A DNA stretch of 64,000 nt from Alicyclobacillus_A sp963788285 (lineage in GTDB: Bacteria; Bacillota; Bacilli; Alicyclobacillales; Alicyclobacillaceae). The notes below the pieces were generated by a model. That model saw only the letters and a list, made by a program, of their open reading frames with translations. It ran no database searches and had not been told where the DNA came from. Location of the stretch: the NCBI GenBank assembly GCA_963788285.1, contig CAWBGB010000006.1, positions 1-64,000 on the forward strand. Direction: 5' to 3'. How positions within the stretch are numbered: position 1 is the stretch's first letter; each line of letters begins with the position of its first letter. The translations under genes and the position numbers were made by a program. Shown piece after piece: positions 39,401 through 47,577 of this stretch.

Positions 39401-41540
39401 TGGGCAGCGCCGATACGAGGTCACACACGGGTGGGGTTTCACGCGGATGGAACAGACAAGCGGGGAGATTGTGCACGCCATGGAAACGACAGTTCCGCTG
39501 GATCATCCGTTGAAAGTTGTCAAACTCACCTTGCGCAACACCACCGCGGACACGAAGCGGATTTCGGTGACGTATTACGCGGAGTGGGTTCTTGGTGTCC
39601 AGCGAGAAGCGCAAGCGCCGTTCATTGTTACCGAGTGGGATGAGAAGAGTTCTGCGTTGCTCGCCCGCAACACGTACCAGGACACATTTCGAGATGCTGT
39701 GGGTTTCCTGCATATGACGCAACTGGAGCGAACGAACAGCGCTTCGTACTCATGGACAGGCGATCGAGCGGAGTTTATGGGCCGCGGGGGAGAACGCGAA
39801 CACCCAGCATCCTTGTACCAGGAGCGGTTGTCGGGGCACACGGGTGCGTTTGCCAATACATGTGGTGCAATCCAGACTGTGGTGGACCTATCCGCAAACG
39901 CCGAAACGACTGTCGTCATTCTGCTCGGCTGCGCGGCTTCGAAAGATGAAGCGCGGGCGTTGGTTCACCAGTACAGCACCGCTTCCGCCTACGAAGATGC
40001 GCTGGCCAAAGTGACAGGGTTTTGGGAGCGCATCTGCGGGCAAGTGAGGGTGAAAACACCCGATAGGGCGATGGATGTCATGATGAATGGGTGGTTGTTG
40101 TATCAAGCGCTCGCTTGTCGGCTGTGGGCGCGCGCAGCGTTTTACCAAGCTGGTGGCGCGTTCGGATTTCGAGATCAACTACAGGACTCGCTCGCCTTAT
40201 TGCACGCGGACCCAGCCATTACGAGGCAGCAGATTTTGCACAACGCGGCGCATCAGTATCAGGAGGGGGATGTACAACACTGGTGGCACGATGAGACAAA
40301 GAAAGGCATACGGACTCGGTTCTCCGACGACTTGCTGTGGCTTCCGTACGCAGTGTCCCGTTATGTGGAGCACACCGGCGACGTCGCGATTCTCGGCGAA
40401 GTCGTGCCGTTCTTGCACAGCGACGTCTTGAAAGAGGGAGAACTGGAGCGGTATGAAGACACGGTGGTGTCCGACGAGGAAGGAACATTGTTGGACCATT
40501 GCCTGCGCGCGATTCGCCACGCTATGACATACGGGGAACACGGCATTCCACTGATAGGGATTGGCGACTGGAACGACGGTATGAACCGCGTCGGCGCGAA
40601 GGGCCGAGGCGAGAGTGTCTGGTTGGGGTGGTTTTTACTCGACATCCTGAAGCGATTTATGCAACTGCCGCGGGGGATCGTGCCGCCCGAGGTTGTGGAC
40701 GGGTTCAAGCAATCAGCGGGTGAACTGGAGCAGCACTTGAACGAAAACGCTTGGGACGGAGCTTGGTTCCGGCGCGCATTTACGGACGCTGGGACGTGGC
40801 TCGGTTCCATCCAGGACGTAGAGTGCCGGATTGATGCCATCGCACAGTCGTGGGCTGTGATCTCGCAGGGAACGTCATCTGAGCGTCAACTGCGCGCCAT
40901 GCGCTCGTTTGACCGAGAACTAGTGGAGCGTGACTTGAGCCTGGCTCGGCTGTTGACCAAGGCGTTCGACGAAACGCGGCCAAGCCCAGGGTACATCCAG
41001 GGCTATCCGCCTGGGATTCGCGAAAACGGGGGCCAGTATACGCACGGCGTGATTTGGAGCATCGTCGCCTGGTCCATGCTGGATGCCCGCGACAAGGCGT
41101 TTGAGTTGTTTTCCATGCTCAACCCTATCTCGCACACGCAGACACCGCGGGAAGTTCAGGTGTATGGCAATGAACCGTACGTGATGTCCGCGGACGTGTA
41201 TACAGCCCATCCGCATCGGGGGATGGCGGGTTGGTCCTGGTACACAGGTGCAGCCGGGTGGATGTACCAGGCGGGGTTCGAGCACGTGTTAGGTGTAACA
41301 CGGAGGGAAGACCGACTTTACATCCGACCGTGCGTGCCTGATGCGTGGGAATCGTTCACCATCGACTATCGTTTCGGGAAGTCCACGTATCACATCGAGG
41401 TCAAATGCAGGGAGCCCGCCACATGGGTGGTGGATGGCCGTGAAACGGAGGGGCAGTCTTATCTGCAACTGGTGGATGACGGGAAAGCCCACACCGTGAC
41501 GGTGTACACGCCGCAAAAACCGCTGGAAACGGTGGGATAA
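33474..41540 (+). CDS. Giant cyclic beta-1,2-glucan synthase-like protein (GT84 + GH94)
   Basis: A 2688-residue membrane protein with the domain order of NdvB/Cgs. An N-terminal helical region (1-380) is followed by membrane helices (about 384-440) and a GT-A glycosyltransferase with IPVIWSDIQDVDDVIDRL, VDHDTQLPMG (about 600) and the Q/RxxRW-type HRWIRGDWQ (about 747). Further membrane helices span 785-950, then a glycoamylase-like domain (about 1000-1350, with YDHNYQYRAFGVPGLG). Two GH94-type beta domains follow, and a C-terminal (alpha/alpha)6 phosphorylase-like barrel with IGIGDWNDGMN (about 2365). In Rhizobium-type proteins the GT polymerises UDP-glucose on the protein itself and the GH94 part adjusts length and cyclises. 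GGGAGG precedes ATG 33474; a strong terminator follows. Confidence 0.92.
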   Translation: MILNNEQLQARAREFALTHELSESQRTTARFWPAFQSDVASLHAFAQRLTHSRSECAQPAEDWLLDHIAFLETQAQVVQRELPRATLHQLPRLRDTRTPRIYAICDDYLECVDGRYDVHSFESYLHSYQEVSVLKIIEGWALPSAMRVVMIRRLAKAMREVRRRHEVCNYVASLLERFGAKNIPDENIRALLERETRGRSLSTTEIVHLVHHLSEWEPDIRTVREWLAAHVENSESSLEQMVSFEHQLQAELQVTCGNLVQSLHILERHPWRLTFTKICHVEQILLCDASGDYERMDLASRDLLRRRVADIASQLRVPETLVAETAVRLAKCGLADATPSSVPPRNVCIAYYLLHPHGITSMRSALCKVTRPRRLPHIALRRRPLAVYLSSVALLFTALMLVAGGWTSFGAIRRPLSWLAVFVALALPVSEWVVAIVHEVISRCCRPSPLLRYDFSKALPEDARTMVVIPVIWSDIQDVDDVIDRLLVHYLANRQEHIHFAVLADFADAHTETLAEDESMVQHAAHKIEVLRAKYGADRFFLFHRSRRYNPVDRVYMGWERKRGKLVEFVELLAGSTDTSFTAVIGQTDILRNIRYVFTVDHDTQLPMGVVGRMAGTLHLPYNRPRLSEDENSVVEGYGVLQPAIGVSFESTQKSRFAALWAGEPGIDPYAFAASNPYQDFFGQAVFVGKGIFDVDVFRKTLVSRIPDNQVLSHDVLEGGFLRAGLTSDIELIEQHPNTFYAYQRRAHRWIRGDWQLLPWLGRTCRDRAGIKRHNDLCGLTRWHILDNLRRSLVAPALMLVALFGATVLPGRAFAWETIVLLTLFLPFLLSLGQSLVGRSSMRSLGAGFLQSVIQWMTLPFVAVVAVDAVVRSVFRMWVSRRKLLEWETSAQLDRRPVSGPVFVHEPIGYMVVVLFVALMWAAGGTTGRVSAVVALVMWLLARPVVQQLNRPRKEPTRQWLEDVQLELKALARQIWSFYERYVTAADSWLPPDNVQYHPKEVVAHRTSPTNTGLYLACVVAARDLGFIDTLNMVERLEASIRTLASLEKWNGHLYNWYDTQSAKPLAPRYVSTVDSGNLVSYLMVVRQGLHAWSLRDRALQSRMERLMEDIDQLVEQTDFAALYNADERLLCLGYHVDANRRETILYDLLASEARQASFVAIALGQIPVSHWFTLGRTMTIAGGHKTLLSWSGTMFEYLMPALLMRTYRNTVWDSTYRGVVQRQQEYADVYRVPFGISESGYYAFDYDHNYQYRAFGVPGLGLDRGLERNLVVAPYATILALPVAGETGVEALRKFEELGAKGPYGFYEAVDFTTSRLPKGHRHEVIESFMAHHQGMSLLAVANLLVDDVMVERFHADPRVRATDLLLQERIPAKAALIEEPVGHNATLPVLGGQTDDSERRYTEPTALPEVNVLSNGRMTSVTTNDGNGMLMWNGLSVTRWREDPVIDTSGVAVYVHDVTSEETWSPTRFPCRALEDTSAVFRLDKTAYEGQYKGIKSRLELSVSSEVDAEVRRLRLVNHSTEARTLEVTSFLELSLASPSADSAHPVFSKLFVQTSHDPRAQCLLAKRRPWEEDEKEIWAIHTVYVDGAEAGEYEFETDRASFVGRGYSLQAPKAVQAHLRGSVGSVADPAFVMRRCIHLAPRESATVYIVTGVAANRQQALDIVQQLREPAQVDRAFHLAWVRAQIDLRHLHLSPTQAVVAQHLAGRLLYTPPLSRARREAITRNTLGQSRLWSRGISGDAPILTVAIHNLADLPFVTRLARQHQYLCALGLAVDLVVLDETVGGYQDELMHRLRENLAARGVGELKRVVNIKGAQLSKEERTLLESVSRVWLRAGGPSVRTQLQIDRSNLPTLPRTGLSSVRPAMQPRVPHATSEGEFFNGWGSFVDDGRAYRIHVQAGAYLPRPWTNVLANPRFGCLVTELGTGYSWSRNSRECKLTPWTNDPVLDPPGECLYLRDLGTNEIWSAAPKPAGGQRRYEVTHGWGFTRMEQTSGEIVHAMETTVPLDHPLKVVKLTLRNTTADTKRISVTYYAEWVLGVQREAQAPFIVTEWDEKSSALLARNTYQDTFRDAVGFLHMTQLERTNSASYSWTGDRAEFMGRGGEREHPASLYQERLSGHTGAFANTCGAIQTVVDLSANAETTVVILLGCAASKDEARALVHQYSTASAYEDALAKVTGFWERICGQVRVKTPDRAMDVMMNGWLLYQALACRLWARAAFYQAGGAFGFRDQLQDSLALLHADPAITRQQILHNAAHQYQEGDVQHWWHDETKKGIRTRFSDDLLWLPYAVSRYVEHTGDVAILGEVVPFLHSDVLKEGELERYEDTVVSDEEGTLLDHCLRAIRHAMTYGEHGIPLIGIGDWNDGMNRVGAKGRGESVWLGWFLLDILKRFMQLPRGIVPPEVVDGFKQSAGELEQHLNENAWDGAWFRRAFTDAGTWLGSIQDVECRIDAIAQSWAVISQGTSSERQLRAMRSFDRELVERDLSLARLLTKAFDETRPSPGYIQGYPPGIRENGGQYTHGVIWSIVAWSMLDARDKAFELFSMLNPISHTQTPREVQVYGNEPYVMSADVYTAHPHRGMAGWSWYTGAAGWMYQAGFEHVLGVTRREDRLYIRPCVPDAWESFTIDYRFGKSTYHIEVKCREPATWVVDGRETEGQSYLQLVDDGKAHTVTVYTPQKPLETVG

Positions 41541-41558
41541 CCTTCGGTGTTGCACATG

Positions 41559-41590
41559 AAAAGGGGGAGCGCTGGCTCCCCCTTTTGAGC
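41559..41590 (+). terminator. Intrinsic terminator after the giant glucan synthase gene
   Basis: AAAAGGGGGAGC and GCTCCCCCTTTT form a perfect 12-bp stem with loop GCTG, lying between convergent genes. The A and T runs on both sides make it usable in both directions. Confidence 0.9.
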
Positions 41591-41705
41591 TGTACCGATT
41601 TGGAGTTCGGACTACGGCACCCTTGTGTCAAGTGATTGATTAGGCGCGGACCGGGTTCTGCATCACCCGATTGTGAGAGCCCAGAGGTGGTCTTCGGCGG
41701 CCGAG

Positions 41706-43442
41706 CTATTGTAAGTGCTCTTCGATGGTTGATTGCATGCGCTGTATTTTGGCTTTGCAGTCTTCGTCATGTTGGCCGCGCGCCGCCAGATATACCTTGA
41801 TTTTGGGCTCTGTTCCAGACGGACGGACCGCCATCCACGAACCGTCTTCATACAGGTACTTGAGCACATCGGACTTCGGTAACTGCAGTGTATCCACCGA
41901 GGTCTCGTGTCCCGATGCGTCCACCTGTGACCGCTGCGACGTCTTGTAATCTTCAATGGCTACTAGGCGAATGCCTTCGACGATTGGCGCATTTTGCCGC
42001 AACCCATCCATGACTGATTGCACCCGGTTTGATGTGCCTTTCTCTTGAAGAGGTACGCTGATTAACGCTTCCCGGTAGTGGCCAAATCTCGCAAACAACG
42101 CATGCAACGCATCGATCAGTGTTTTGCCCTCGCTTTTGTAGAAGGACGCCATCTCGGCGATGGCCAGGCAAGTTTGCACGGCATCCTTGTCGCGCACAAT
42201 GGGGGACACCAAGTACCCGTAGCTCTCTTCATACCCGAATAAAAACGTGTGTTCACCCGTCTGTTCGTACCGGGTTATACCGTGACCGATGTACTTGAAC
42301 CCGGTGAGCGTGTTCTCTGTCGGGATGTCGAACGAGGCTGCTACCGCCTTCCCGAGTTCTGAGGTGACAATTGTCTTGAAGACAATTCCGTTCTTCGGGA
42401 GGCGGCCTTCGGCCTGACGCGTGCGGAGAATGAACTCCATTAAGAGGGCCCCAACCTGGTTTCCGGTGAGCAACTGGTATTCTCCTTCTTTGCTGCGGAC
42501 TGCAATCCCCACTCTGTCCGAGTCTGGATCCGTCCCCATGACAAGGTCGGCGGAGACCTCACGCGCTTTACCAATGCCCAATTCGAGCGCTTTTGGTTCC
42601 TCTGGATTTGGACTTTTCACGGTTGGAAAGTCGCCGTCCGGTTCTTCTTGCTCCTTCACAATTTGGACTTTTTCGTAGCTTGCCGCATGTAAGGCTTCAC
42701 GCACCGGAACGTTGCCTGCGCCGTGCAGTGGCGTGTACACCACAGTCAACGTCTCACGCTGTTTTGCAGAGATGGATGGAAACTGCACGGCTCGCACCAC
42801 GGTATCTACGTAGGCGGTTCTGACGTCAGGGGCAATCCATTGAAAATGTCCCTGCTTCATCGCTTCATCAAGCGTCATCGTCGGCAGTTGAAACACGTCT
42901 GGATGTTGCGTCATAATAGCGTGAATTTCCGATGTGACGTCTGGTAACAACTGTGCGCCATCTGGGCCGTACGCCTTGTAACCGTTGTACTGTGGCGGGT
43001 TGTGGCTTGCGGTAATCATCACGCCCCCGGCGGCTTGAAGGTGGCGAACATTGAACGAGACTTCAGGTGTCGGGCACAAGTACGGAGAGACGTAAGCGCG
43101 GACACCGATTGCAGAAAGTGTGAGACCCGCTTCGCGAGCGAATTCGGCCGACATGTGGCGGCAATCATAACCGATGGCAACGCCTTTGGCGGGGGCATCG
43201 TTTCCCTGCCGCAAAATGTACTGCCCGAGGGCCCACGACGCTCTGCGGACAGTGTAAATGTTCATTCTGTTGAGACCGGCCCCCATCACACCGCGGAGTC
43301 CACCAGTGCCGAAGTCCAGTGTTCGCCCGAACCGATCTTCAATCTCCTCTTCATTCCCTTGGATGGAAACAAGTTCCTCACGGAGGACCTTGGGGAGTTT
43401 TGAGTAATTCATCCACTTTTGATATTCCTGCAGTCCGTTCAA
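41706..43442 (-). CDS. pgcA: Phosphoglucomutase / phosphomannomutase (alpha-D-phosphohexomutase)
   Basis: Interconverts glucose 6-phosphate and glucose 1-phosphate, the precursor of UDP-glucose. The phosphoserine loop is ITASHNPPQYNGYK (near residue 143), the magnesium loop TDPDSDRVGI (near 304), the sugar loop FGYEESYGYL (near 404) and the phosphate-binding loop RPSGTEPKIK (near 541). TTG 43442, nine bases after AAGGAG, gives an N-terminus like Bacillus PgcA (NGLQEYQKWMN). The frame stays open to TTG 43475, but with no ribosome site there. It is convergent with the glucan synthase and could supply its sugar donor. About 578 residues. Confidence 0.92.
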   Translation of the reverse strand: MNGLQEYQKWMNYSKLPKVLREELVSIQGNEEEIEDRFGRTLDFGTGGLRGVMGAGLNRMNIYTVRRASWALGQYILRQGNDAPAKGVAIGYDCRHMSAEFAREAGLTLSAIGVRAYVSPYLCPTPEVSFNVRHLQAAGGVMITASHNPPQYNGYKAYGPDGAQLLPDVTSEIHAIMTQHPDVFQLPTMTLDEAMKQGHFQWIAPDVRTAYVDTVVRAVQFPSISAKQRETLTVVYTPLHGAGNVPVREALHAASYEKVQIVKEQEEPDGDFPTVKSPNPEEPKALELGIGKAREVSADLVMGTDPDSDRVGIAVRSKEGEYQLLTGNQVGALLMEFILRTRQAEGRLPKNGIVFKTIVTSELGKAVAASFDIPTENTLTGFKYIGHGITRYEQTGEHTFLFGYEESYGYLVSPIVRDKDAVQTCLAIAEMASFYKSEGKTLIDALHALFARFGHYREALISVPLQEKGTSNRVQSVMDGLRQNAPIVEGIRLVAIEDYKTSQRSQVDASGHETSVDTLQLPKSDVLKYLYEDGSWMAVRPSGTEPKIKVYLAARGQHDEDCKAKIQRMQSTIEEHLQ

Positions 43443-43677
43443 GTGCAGTAACTCCTTGTCGAGGATTTCATGCAATGCATTTCAAGGAAAGTGATCCTGC
43501 TTATGAGTGTGTCTAAAAATCCTTGATGTATTCTGTGCCTTCACCGGACCGCTGTCTGTAACGTGGTTGATGTCACCGTAGGTAAGAGCCCGGTTGGGGT
43601 GCGTTGGGATAAAAAATGCAGGAGATGTTGTCGCGTTGATGAAGGATTTCCGAATATCATGTCGAAAGATTCACATG

Positions 43678-43691
43678 AATGAAAACGCTTA
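43678..43691 (+). promoter_or_regulatory. cre-like site before the aldehyde dehydrogenase gene
   Basis: TGAAAACGCTTAAA differs from the CcpA consensus TGWAANCGNTNWCA at one defined position. It lies 24 bp before the chosen start codon. Confidence 0.4.
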
Positions 43692-43714
43692 AATTGGGAG
43701 GGAACAGAGAAGAC

Positions 43715-45184
43715 ATGGAATTGAAGCCAAGAGTTGCTGAGTTCTTAAAGGGCACCAAGAAGTTGTTTATCAATGGGCAATTTGTTGAGTCCGTGTCGGG
43801 GAAGACGTTTGAAACGGTAAATCCGGCCACGGGAGAAGTTCTAGCTGTGGTGTCCGAAGCACAGAAGGAAGACGTTGACCTTGCAGTCCAGGCTGCTCGG
43901 AAAGCGTTTGATGAAGGCAAGTGGTCCAGGCTCAGCGGAGCGAAACGTTCCCTACTTCTTTATCGATTGGCTGACTTAATGGAGCAACACAAAGAAGAGT
44001 TGGCGCAATTAGATACGTTGGACAACGGAAAGCCCATCCGCGAGTCGCTGAATGCCGATGTACCGCTGGCCATTGAACACTTCCGGTACTATGCTGGTTG
44101 GGCGACGAAGATTGTGGGACAAACCATTCCTGTGAGTGGGAACTTTTTCAACTACACGCGTCACGAACCGGTGGGTGTGGTTGGACAAATCATCCCGTGG
44201 AACTTCCCACTGTTGATGGCCGCGTGGAAACTCGGCGCTGCACTGGCCACAGGATGTACGGTCGTGCTCAAGCCGGCAGAGCAGACCCCTCTGTCCGCCT
44301 TATATCTTGCTGGCTTGATTCAGGAAGTCGGTTTCCCTGAAGGTGTTGTCAATGTGATTCCTGGTTTTGGCGAAACAGCAGGTGCGCCGTTGGTGGAGCA
44401 CCCACTGGTCGACAAAATTGCATTTACCGGTTCGACCGTCGTGGGAAAGATGATTATGAGGCAAGCGGCGAGCACCTTGAAGCGCGTGACGTTGGAGCTT
44501 GGTGGCAAGTCGCCTAACATCATTCTCCCGGATGCGGATATGTCCCGCGCCATCCCGGGTGCATTTTCGGGGATCATGTTCAACCAGGGTCAAGTATGCT
44601 GCGCTGGCTCGCGACTGTTTATCCAAAAGAAGGCGTACGACAACGTGGTCGCGGACTTGGCATCTATGGCAAGCAAGATTCGTCAGGGACACGGCCTTGA
44701 TGAGACCACGGAAATGGGGCCCCTGGTTTCTGATGAACAGCAGGATCGTGTGCTTCGGTACATCGATGCTGGCCTCAACGAGGGTGCGGAGCTCGTGACA
44801 GGCGGCAACCGTCCATTCGACAAAGGGTATTTTGTCGCTCCAACCATCTTCGCTAACGTGAAAGATGAAATGACTATTGCTCGGGAAGAAATCTTTGGAC
44901 CTGTGGTGGCAGCAATGCCGTTTGAGGATCTGGACGATGTGATTCGTCGTGCGAACGACAGCGAGTACGGCCTGGCCGCTGGTTTGTGGACCGAAAATGT
45001 GCGGAACGCGCACTACGTTGCAAGTAAGTTGAAGGCCGGTACGGTTTGGGTTAACTGCTACAACGCATTTGACGCGGCGGCGCCATTCGGTGGTTACAAG
45101 CAATCTGGTATCGGTCGCGAAATGGGATCCTATGCGCTGAACAACTACACAGAAGTCAAGGATGTATGGATCAGCTTAAGTTAA
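43715..45184 (+). CDS. Aldehyde dehydrogenase (NAD+)
   Basis: A 489-residue oxidoreductase that turns aldehydes into carboxylic acids. The motifs VTLELGGKSPNI (catalytic Glu261) and FNQGQVCCAGSR (nucleophile Cys295) are intact. IIPWNFPLLMAAWKLG binds the cofactor, and the FEDLDDVIRRANDSEYGLAAGL region and C-terminal PFGGYKQSGIGRE are also typical. The N-terminus VAEFLKGTKKLFINGQFVE resembles Bacillus DhaS-type enzymes, so ATG 43715 (after GGGAGGG) is chosen rather than the in-frame ATG at 43679. It stands alone and ends before a strong terminator. The aldehyde is not predictable. Confidence 0.93.
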   Translation: MELKPRVAEFLKGTKKLFINGQFVESVSGKTFETVNPATGEVLAVVSEAQKEDVDLAVQAARKAFDEGKWSRLSGAKRSLLLYRLADLMEQHKEELAQLDTLDNGKPIRESLNADVPLAIEHFRYYAGWATKIVGQTIPVSGNFFNYTRHEPVGVVGQIIPWNFPLLMAAWKLGAALATGCTVVLKPAEQTPLSALYLAGLIQEVGFPEGVVNVIPGFGETAGAPLVEHPLVDKIAFTGSTVVGKMIMRQAASTLKRVTLELGGKSPNIILPDADMSRAIPGAFSGIMFNQGQVCCAGSRLFIQKKAYDNVVADLASMASKIRQGHGLDETTEMGPLVSDEQQDRVLRYIDAGLNEGAELVTGGNRPFDKGYFVAPTIFANVKDEMTIAREEIFGPVVAAMPFEDLDDVIRRANDSEYGLAAGLWTENVRNAHYVASKLKAGTVWVNCYNAFDAAAPFGGYKQSGIGREMGSYALNNYTEVKDVWISLS

Positions 45185-45255
45185 TGGCGCGGGCTGTTTG
45201 ACATTCACAAAGTATACCATACTCTCCCATCCGGGAAATGGGTACCTGCATTCGC

Positions 45256-45292
45256 AGGGGCATCTGCATGCGCAGATGCCCCTGTCCTTTTT
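45256..45292 (+). terminator. Intrinsic terminator after the aldehyde dehydrogenase gene
   Basis: AGGGGCATCTGC and GCAGATGCCCCT form a perfect 12-bp stem around ATGC, followed within four bases by TTTTT. Confidence 0.85.
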
Positions 45293-45373
45293 ACACGGCC
45301 CAGTCCCGTGTGATATGCGTCTGATGATAAGGACACAGTACATAAAACAGATCTTTGTGGCAGGGAAGATGGT

Positions 45374-46087
45374 ATGCTCACCTATGAAGAAAAAATCACG
45401 GATGAAGTGATGGCGTGGAAGAGGAAGATCACAAAGCCGTCGAGGTGGTTTCAGCGTCTGGCCAAAAAGTCCCAGGCGAAGATGAACGCGCTTATCCCAG
45501 AAAAAGTACATGTGGTGATTACAGAGGGCGTCAAGAAAATAGTACAAGCAGTTTTGACTGGGGCGGAATTCACCACAAAGAAACGGGATGTGGGCAATCT
45601 GAGTCTGGAAGCAAAGGACGAAATGTTGCAACAAGCACTCAATACCTACAAAAAGATGGCCGCTGCCGAAGGGGCTGGGACAGGTGCGGGAGGCCTCTTA
45701 TTGGGATTTGCTGATTTTCCACTGTTGCTGACCATCAAGTTTAAGTTCTTGTTTGAGGCTGCTTCCATTTACGGGTTCGACGTGACAGACTACCACGAAC
45801 GACTGTTTATCCTTCATGTTTTTCAGTTGGCTTTTTCCAGTGACGAACGGCGACGCTACATCCTGGATAGCATGGAGCACTGGGATCAGCGAATCAAGGA
45901 AATCGACTGGCGGACGTTTCAGCAGGAATACAGGGACTACATTGACGTCGCGAAACTACTGCAGTTGGTTCCCGGAATTGGTGCCATCGTGGGTGCATAT
46001 GCGAACTACAACCTCTTGGACCATTTGGGTGAAACTGCGATGAACACCTATCGAATGCGGCTACTGCAAAAATTGCCGACGGCGTAG
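45374..46087 (+). CDS. EcsC family protein
   Basis: A 237-residue protein covering one EcsC-like domain. Typical features are the glycine-rich helix AAAEGAGTGAGGLLLGFADFPLL, the segment KFKFLFEAASIYGFDVTDY, HERLFILHVFQLAF, and a C-terminal glycine-rich helix LVPGIGAIVGAYANYNLLD. EcsC homologues are membrane-associated and of unknown biochemical role; in Bacillus one is linked to the Ecs transporter, but no ecsAB genes are nearby here. ATG 45374 follows CAGGGAAG. The gene ends before a small terminator and is probably transcribed alone. Confidence 0.88.
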   Translation: MLTYEEKITDEVMAWKRKITKPSRWFQRLAKKSQAKMNALIPEKVHVVITEGVKKIVQAVLTGAEFTTKKRDVGNLSLEAKDEMLQQALNTYKKMAAAEGAGTGAGGLLLGFADFPLLLTIKFKFLFEAASIYGFDVTDYHERLFILHVFQLAFSSDERRRYILDSMEHWDQRIKEIDWRTFQQEYRDYIDVAKLLQLVPGIGAIVGAYANYNLLDHLGETAMNTYRMRLLQKLPTA

Positions 46088-46238
46088 CAACGCGTTGTTT
46101 GAATCGATTCTGCAGATAGCCGGTCGAAAGCCTTACACAGGTCTGTCTAATTCCCTGTATTTCGCCTATAATAAATTTCGTTGCTCGGCAATGTCGGGCA
46201 TTCACTGTACAGCATCCCATGTATTCCATACTTTCCAT

Positions 46239-46266
46239 GAGCAGCGGTTTACGTCTGCTCTTTTTC
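46239..46266 (+). terminator. Intrinsic terminator after the EcsC gene
   Basis: GAGCAG and CTGCTC flank a ten-base loop and are followed by TTTTT. The stem is short. Confidence 0.55.
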
Positions 46267-46418
46267 TTGCTTCTCAATGTACTGGCGTGCCGAAGACGAA
46301 GCCTAGTGGAGAGGAAGCCGAGTGGAGAGGCACAGTGGCTTCACCCACACGAGTGTCTGCGCGTTGTAAACGCGGAGTGAGTGAAAATATCAAAGAATGG
46401 ATAAGGAGTTATTGCAAG

Positions 46419-47339
46419 ATGAGAGAGTTATCACGGACACGCACGGCATTGATGATTGCCTGTTTGGTGTTGATTTGGGGCCTGAGTTGGCCTATCTACA
46501 AAATGGCACTTCAGGATACACCGCCCATATTGTTTGCGGGCTTGCGGTGCTTGCTGGGGGGACTTTTCCTGGCAATGCTAGCATTACCAAGGTACAGAAA
46601 TATTCGATTGAAACAAACCTGGCACATCTACTTGATTTCAGCGTTTCTGAACGCGTTCCTGTTTTTTATCCTGCAAACAGTCGGTCTTCAGTATTTACCA
46701 TCTGGACTGTTTTCCGTGATTGTATATTTGCAACCCGTTTTGGTTGGCGTCCTGGCATGGCTTTGGCTCGGTGAAAGTATGTCCGTTTTGAAAATCGTTG
46801 GTCTCTTGCTTGGGTTTGTGGGTGTGGCTTGTATCAGCATGGAAAGCTTGTCTGGCCAAATTTCCTGGGTGGGCATTTTGTTTGCTCTCGGTTCCGCCGT
46901 CAGTTGGGCGCTGGGCACTGTGTACACTAAGAAAACTGCAGACTCTGTGGATCCGCTGTGGCTTGTTGCTGTCCAGTTCACCGTCGGGGGATTGGCCATG
47001 ATAGCGTTTGGCTCAGCTGTAGAGCAATGGACCAGCATTGGATGGGGACATTCATATTATCTCATCGGGCTTGTGTATGGTGCGGTGTTCGGCGTCGCCG
47101 TCGCTTGGTTCCTGTACTTTCGTCTCGTTAGATCCGGGGAAGCCAGCAGGGTTGCGTCGTTTACCTTTATCGTTCCGCTCATAGCGGTATTGACGGGAAC
47201 GGTCTTCCTTCATGAGCCGTTTACGTTGAATCTGTTCGCGGGCATTGTGTTGATTGTGGTGAGTATTTACCTGGTGAACCGTCCCGCTAGGGCGGCGCTT
47301 CGTCAGACGAAACAGTCTACCGAGGTATTGCGTCACTAG
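46419..47339 (+). CDS. EamA family (DMT) transporter
   Basis: A 306-residue drug/metabolite-type membrane protein with ten predicted helices in two EamA repeats. The first starts ALMIACLVLIWGLSWPIYKM and ends VIVYLQPVLVGVLAWLWLGE; the second runs from SWVGILFALGSAVSWALGTV to FTFIVPLIAVLTGTVFLHEP. The glutamate and proline at both repeat ends (WLGES, LHEP) are typical. Such proteins export amino acids, sugars or toxic metabolites; the substrate is unknown. ATG 46419 lies ten bases after AAGGAG; the open frame extends upstream to 46095 without membrane character. Confidence 0.9.
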   Translation: MRELSRTRTALMIACLVLIWGLSWPIYKMALQDTPPILFAGLRCLLGGLFLAMLALPRYRNIRLKQTWHIYLISAFLNAFLFFILQTVGLQYLPSGLFSVIVYLQPVLVGVLAWLWLGESMSVLKIVGLLLGFVGVACISMESLSGQISWVGILFALGSAVSWALGTVYTKKTADSVDPLWLVAVQFTVGGLAMIAFGSAVEQWTSIGWGHSYYLIGLVYGAVFGVAVAWFLYFRLVRSGEASRVASFTFIVPLIAVLTGTVFLHEPFTLNLFAGIVLIVVSIYLVNRPARAALRQTKQSTEVLRH

Positions 47340-47577
47340 AATTGGCACAACGATATCGGAGAATACCAATTTTCCATTTTAACTAGCAGGCTAGCAATAC
47401 GCACAAGACGCGACGTGTAGCCTTGATCGTCGTGATTTTGCAGTTTAGTGAACCTATCATGCAGTCCGCGAGCGCCTATCTGAACCATAAATTGTCTGTT
47501 CAGATGGTGCTTTGCGGTCTATTATGGAGTCAAGCATACGTAATTTATAGAACATTAAGATAGGGAGGACGATGGTC

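Noticed and set aside
34248..41285. Long antisense frames within the glucan synthase gene (up to about 250 codons)
   Set aside because: Their codons mirror the GC-rich third-position pattern of the sense gene and no protein family or ribosome site is visible.
44300..45103. A 267-codon antisense frame in the aldehyde dehydrogenase gene
   Set aside because: It is a shadow of a well-conserved enzyme gene and lacks a start signal.
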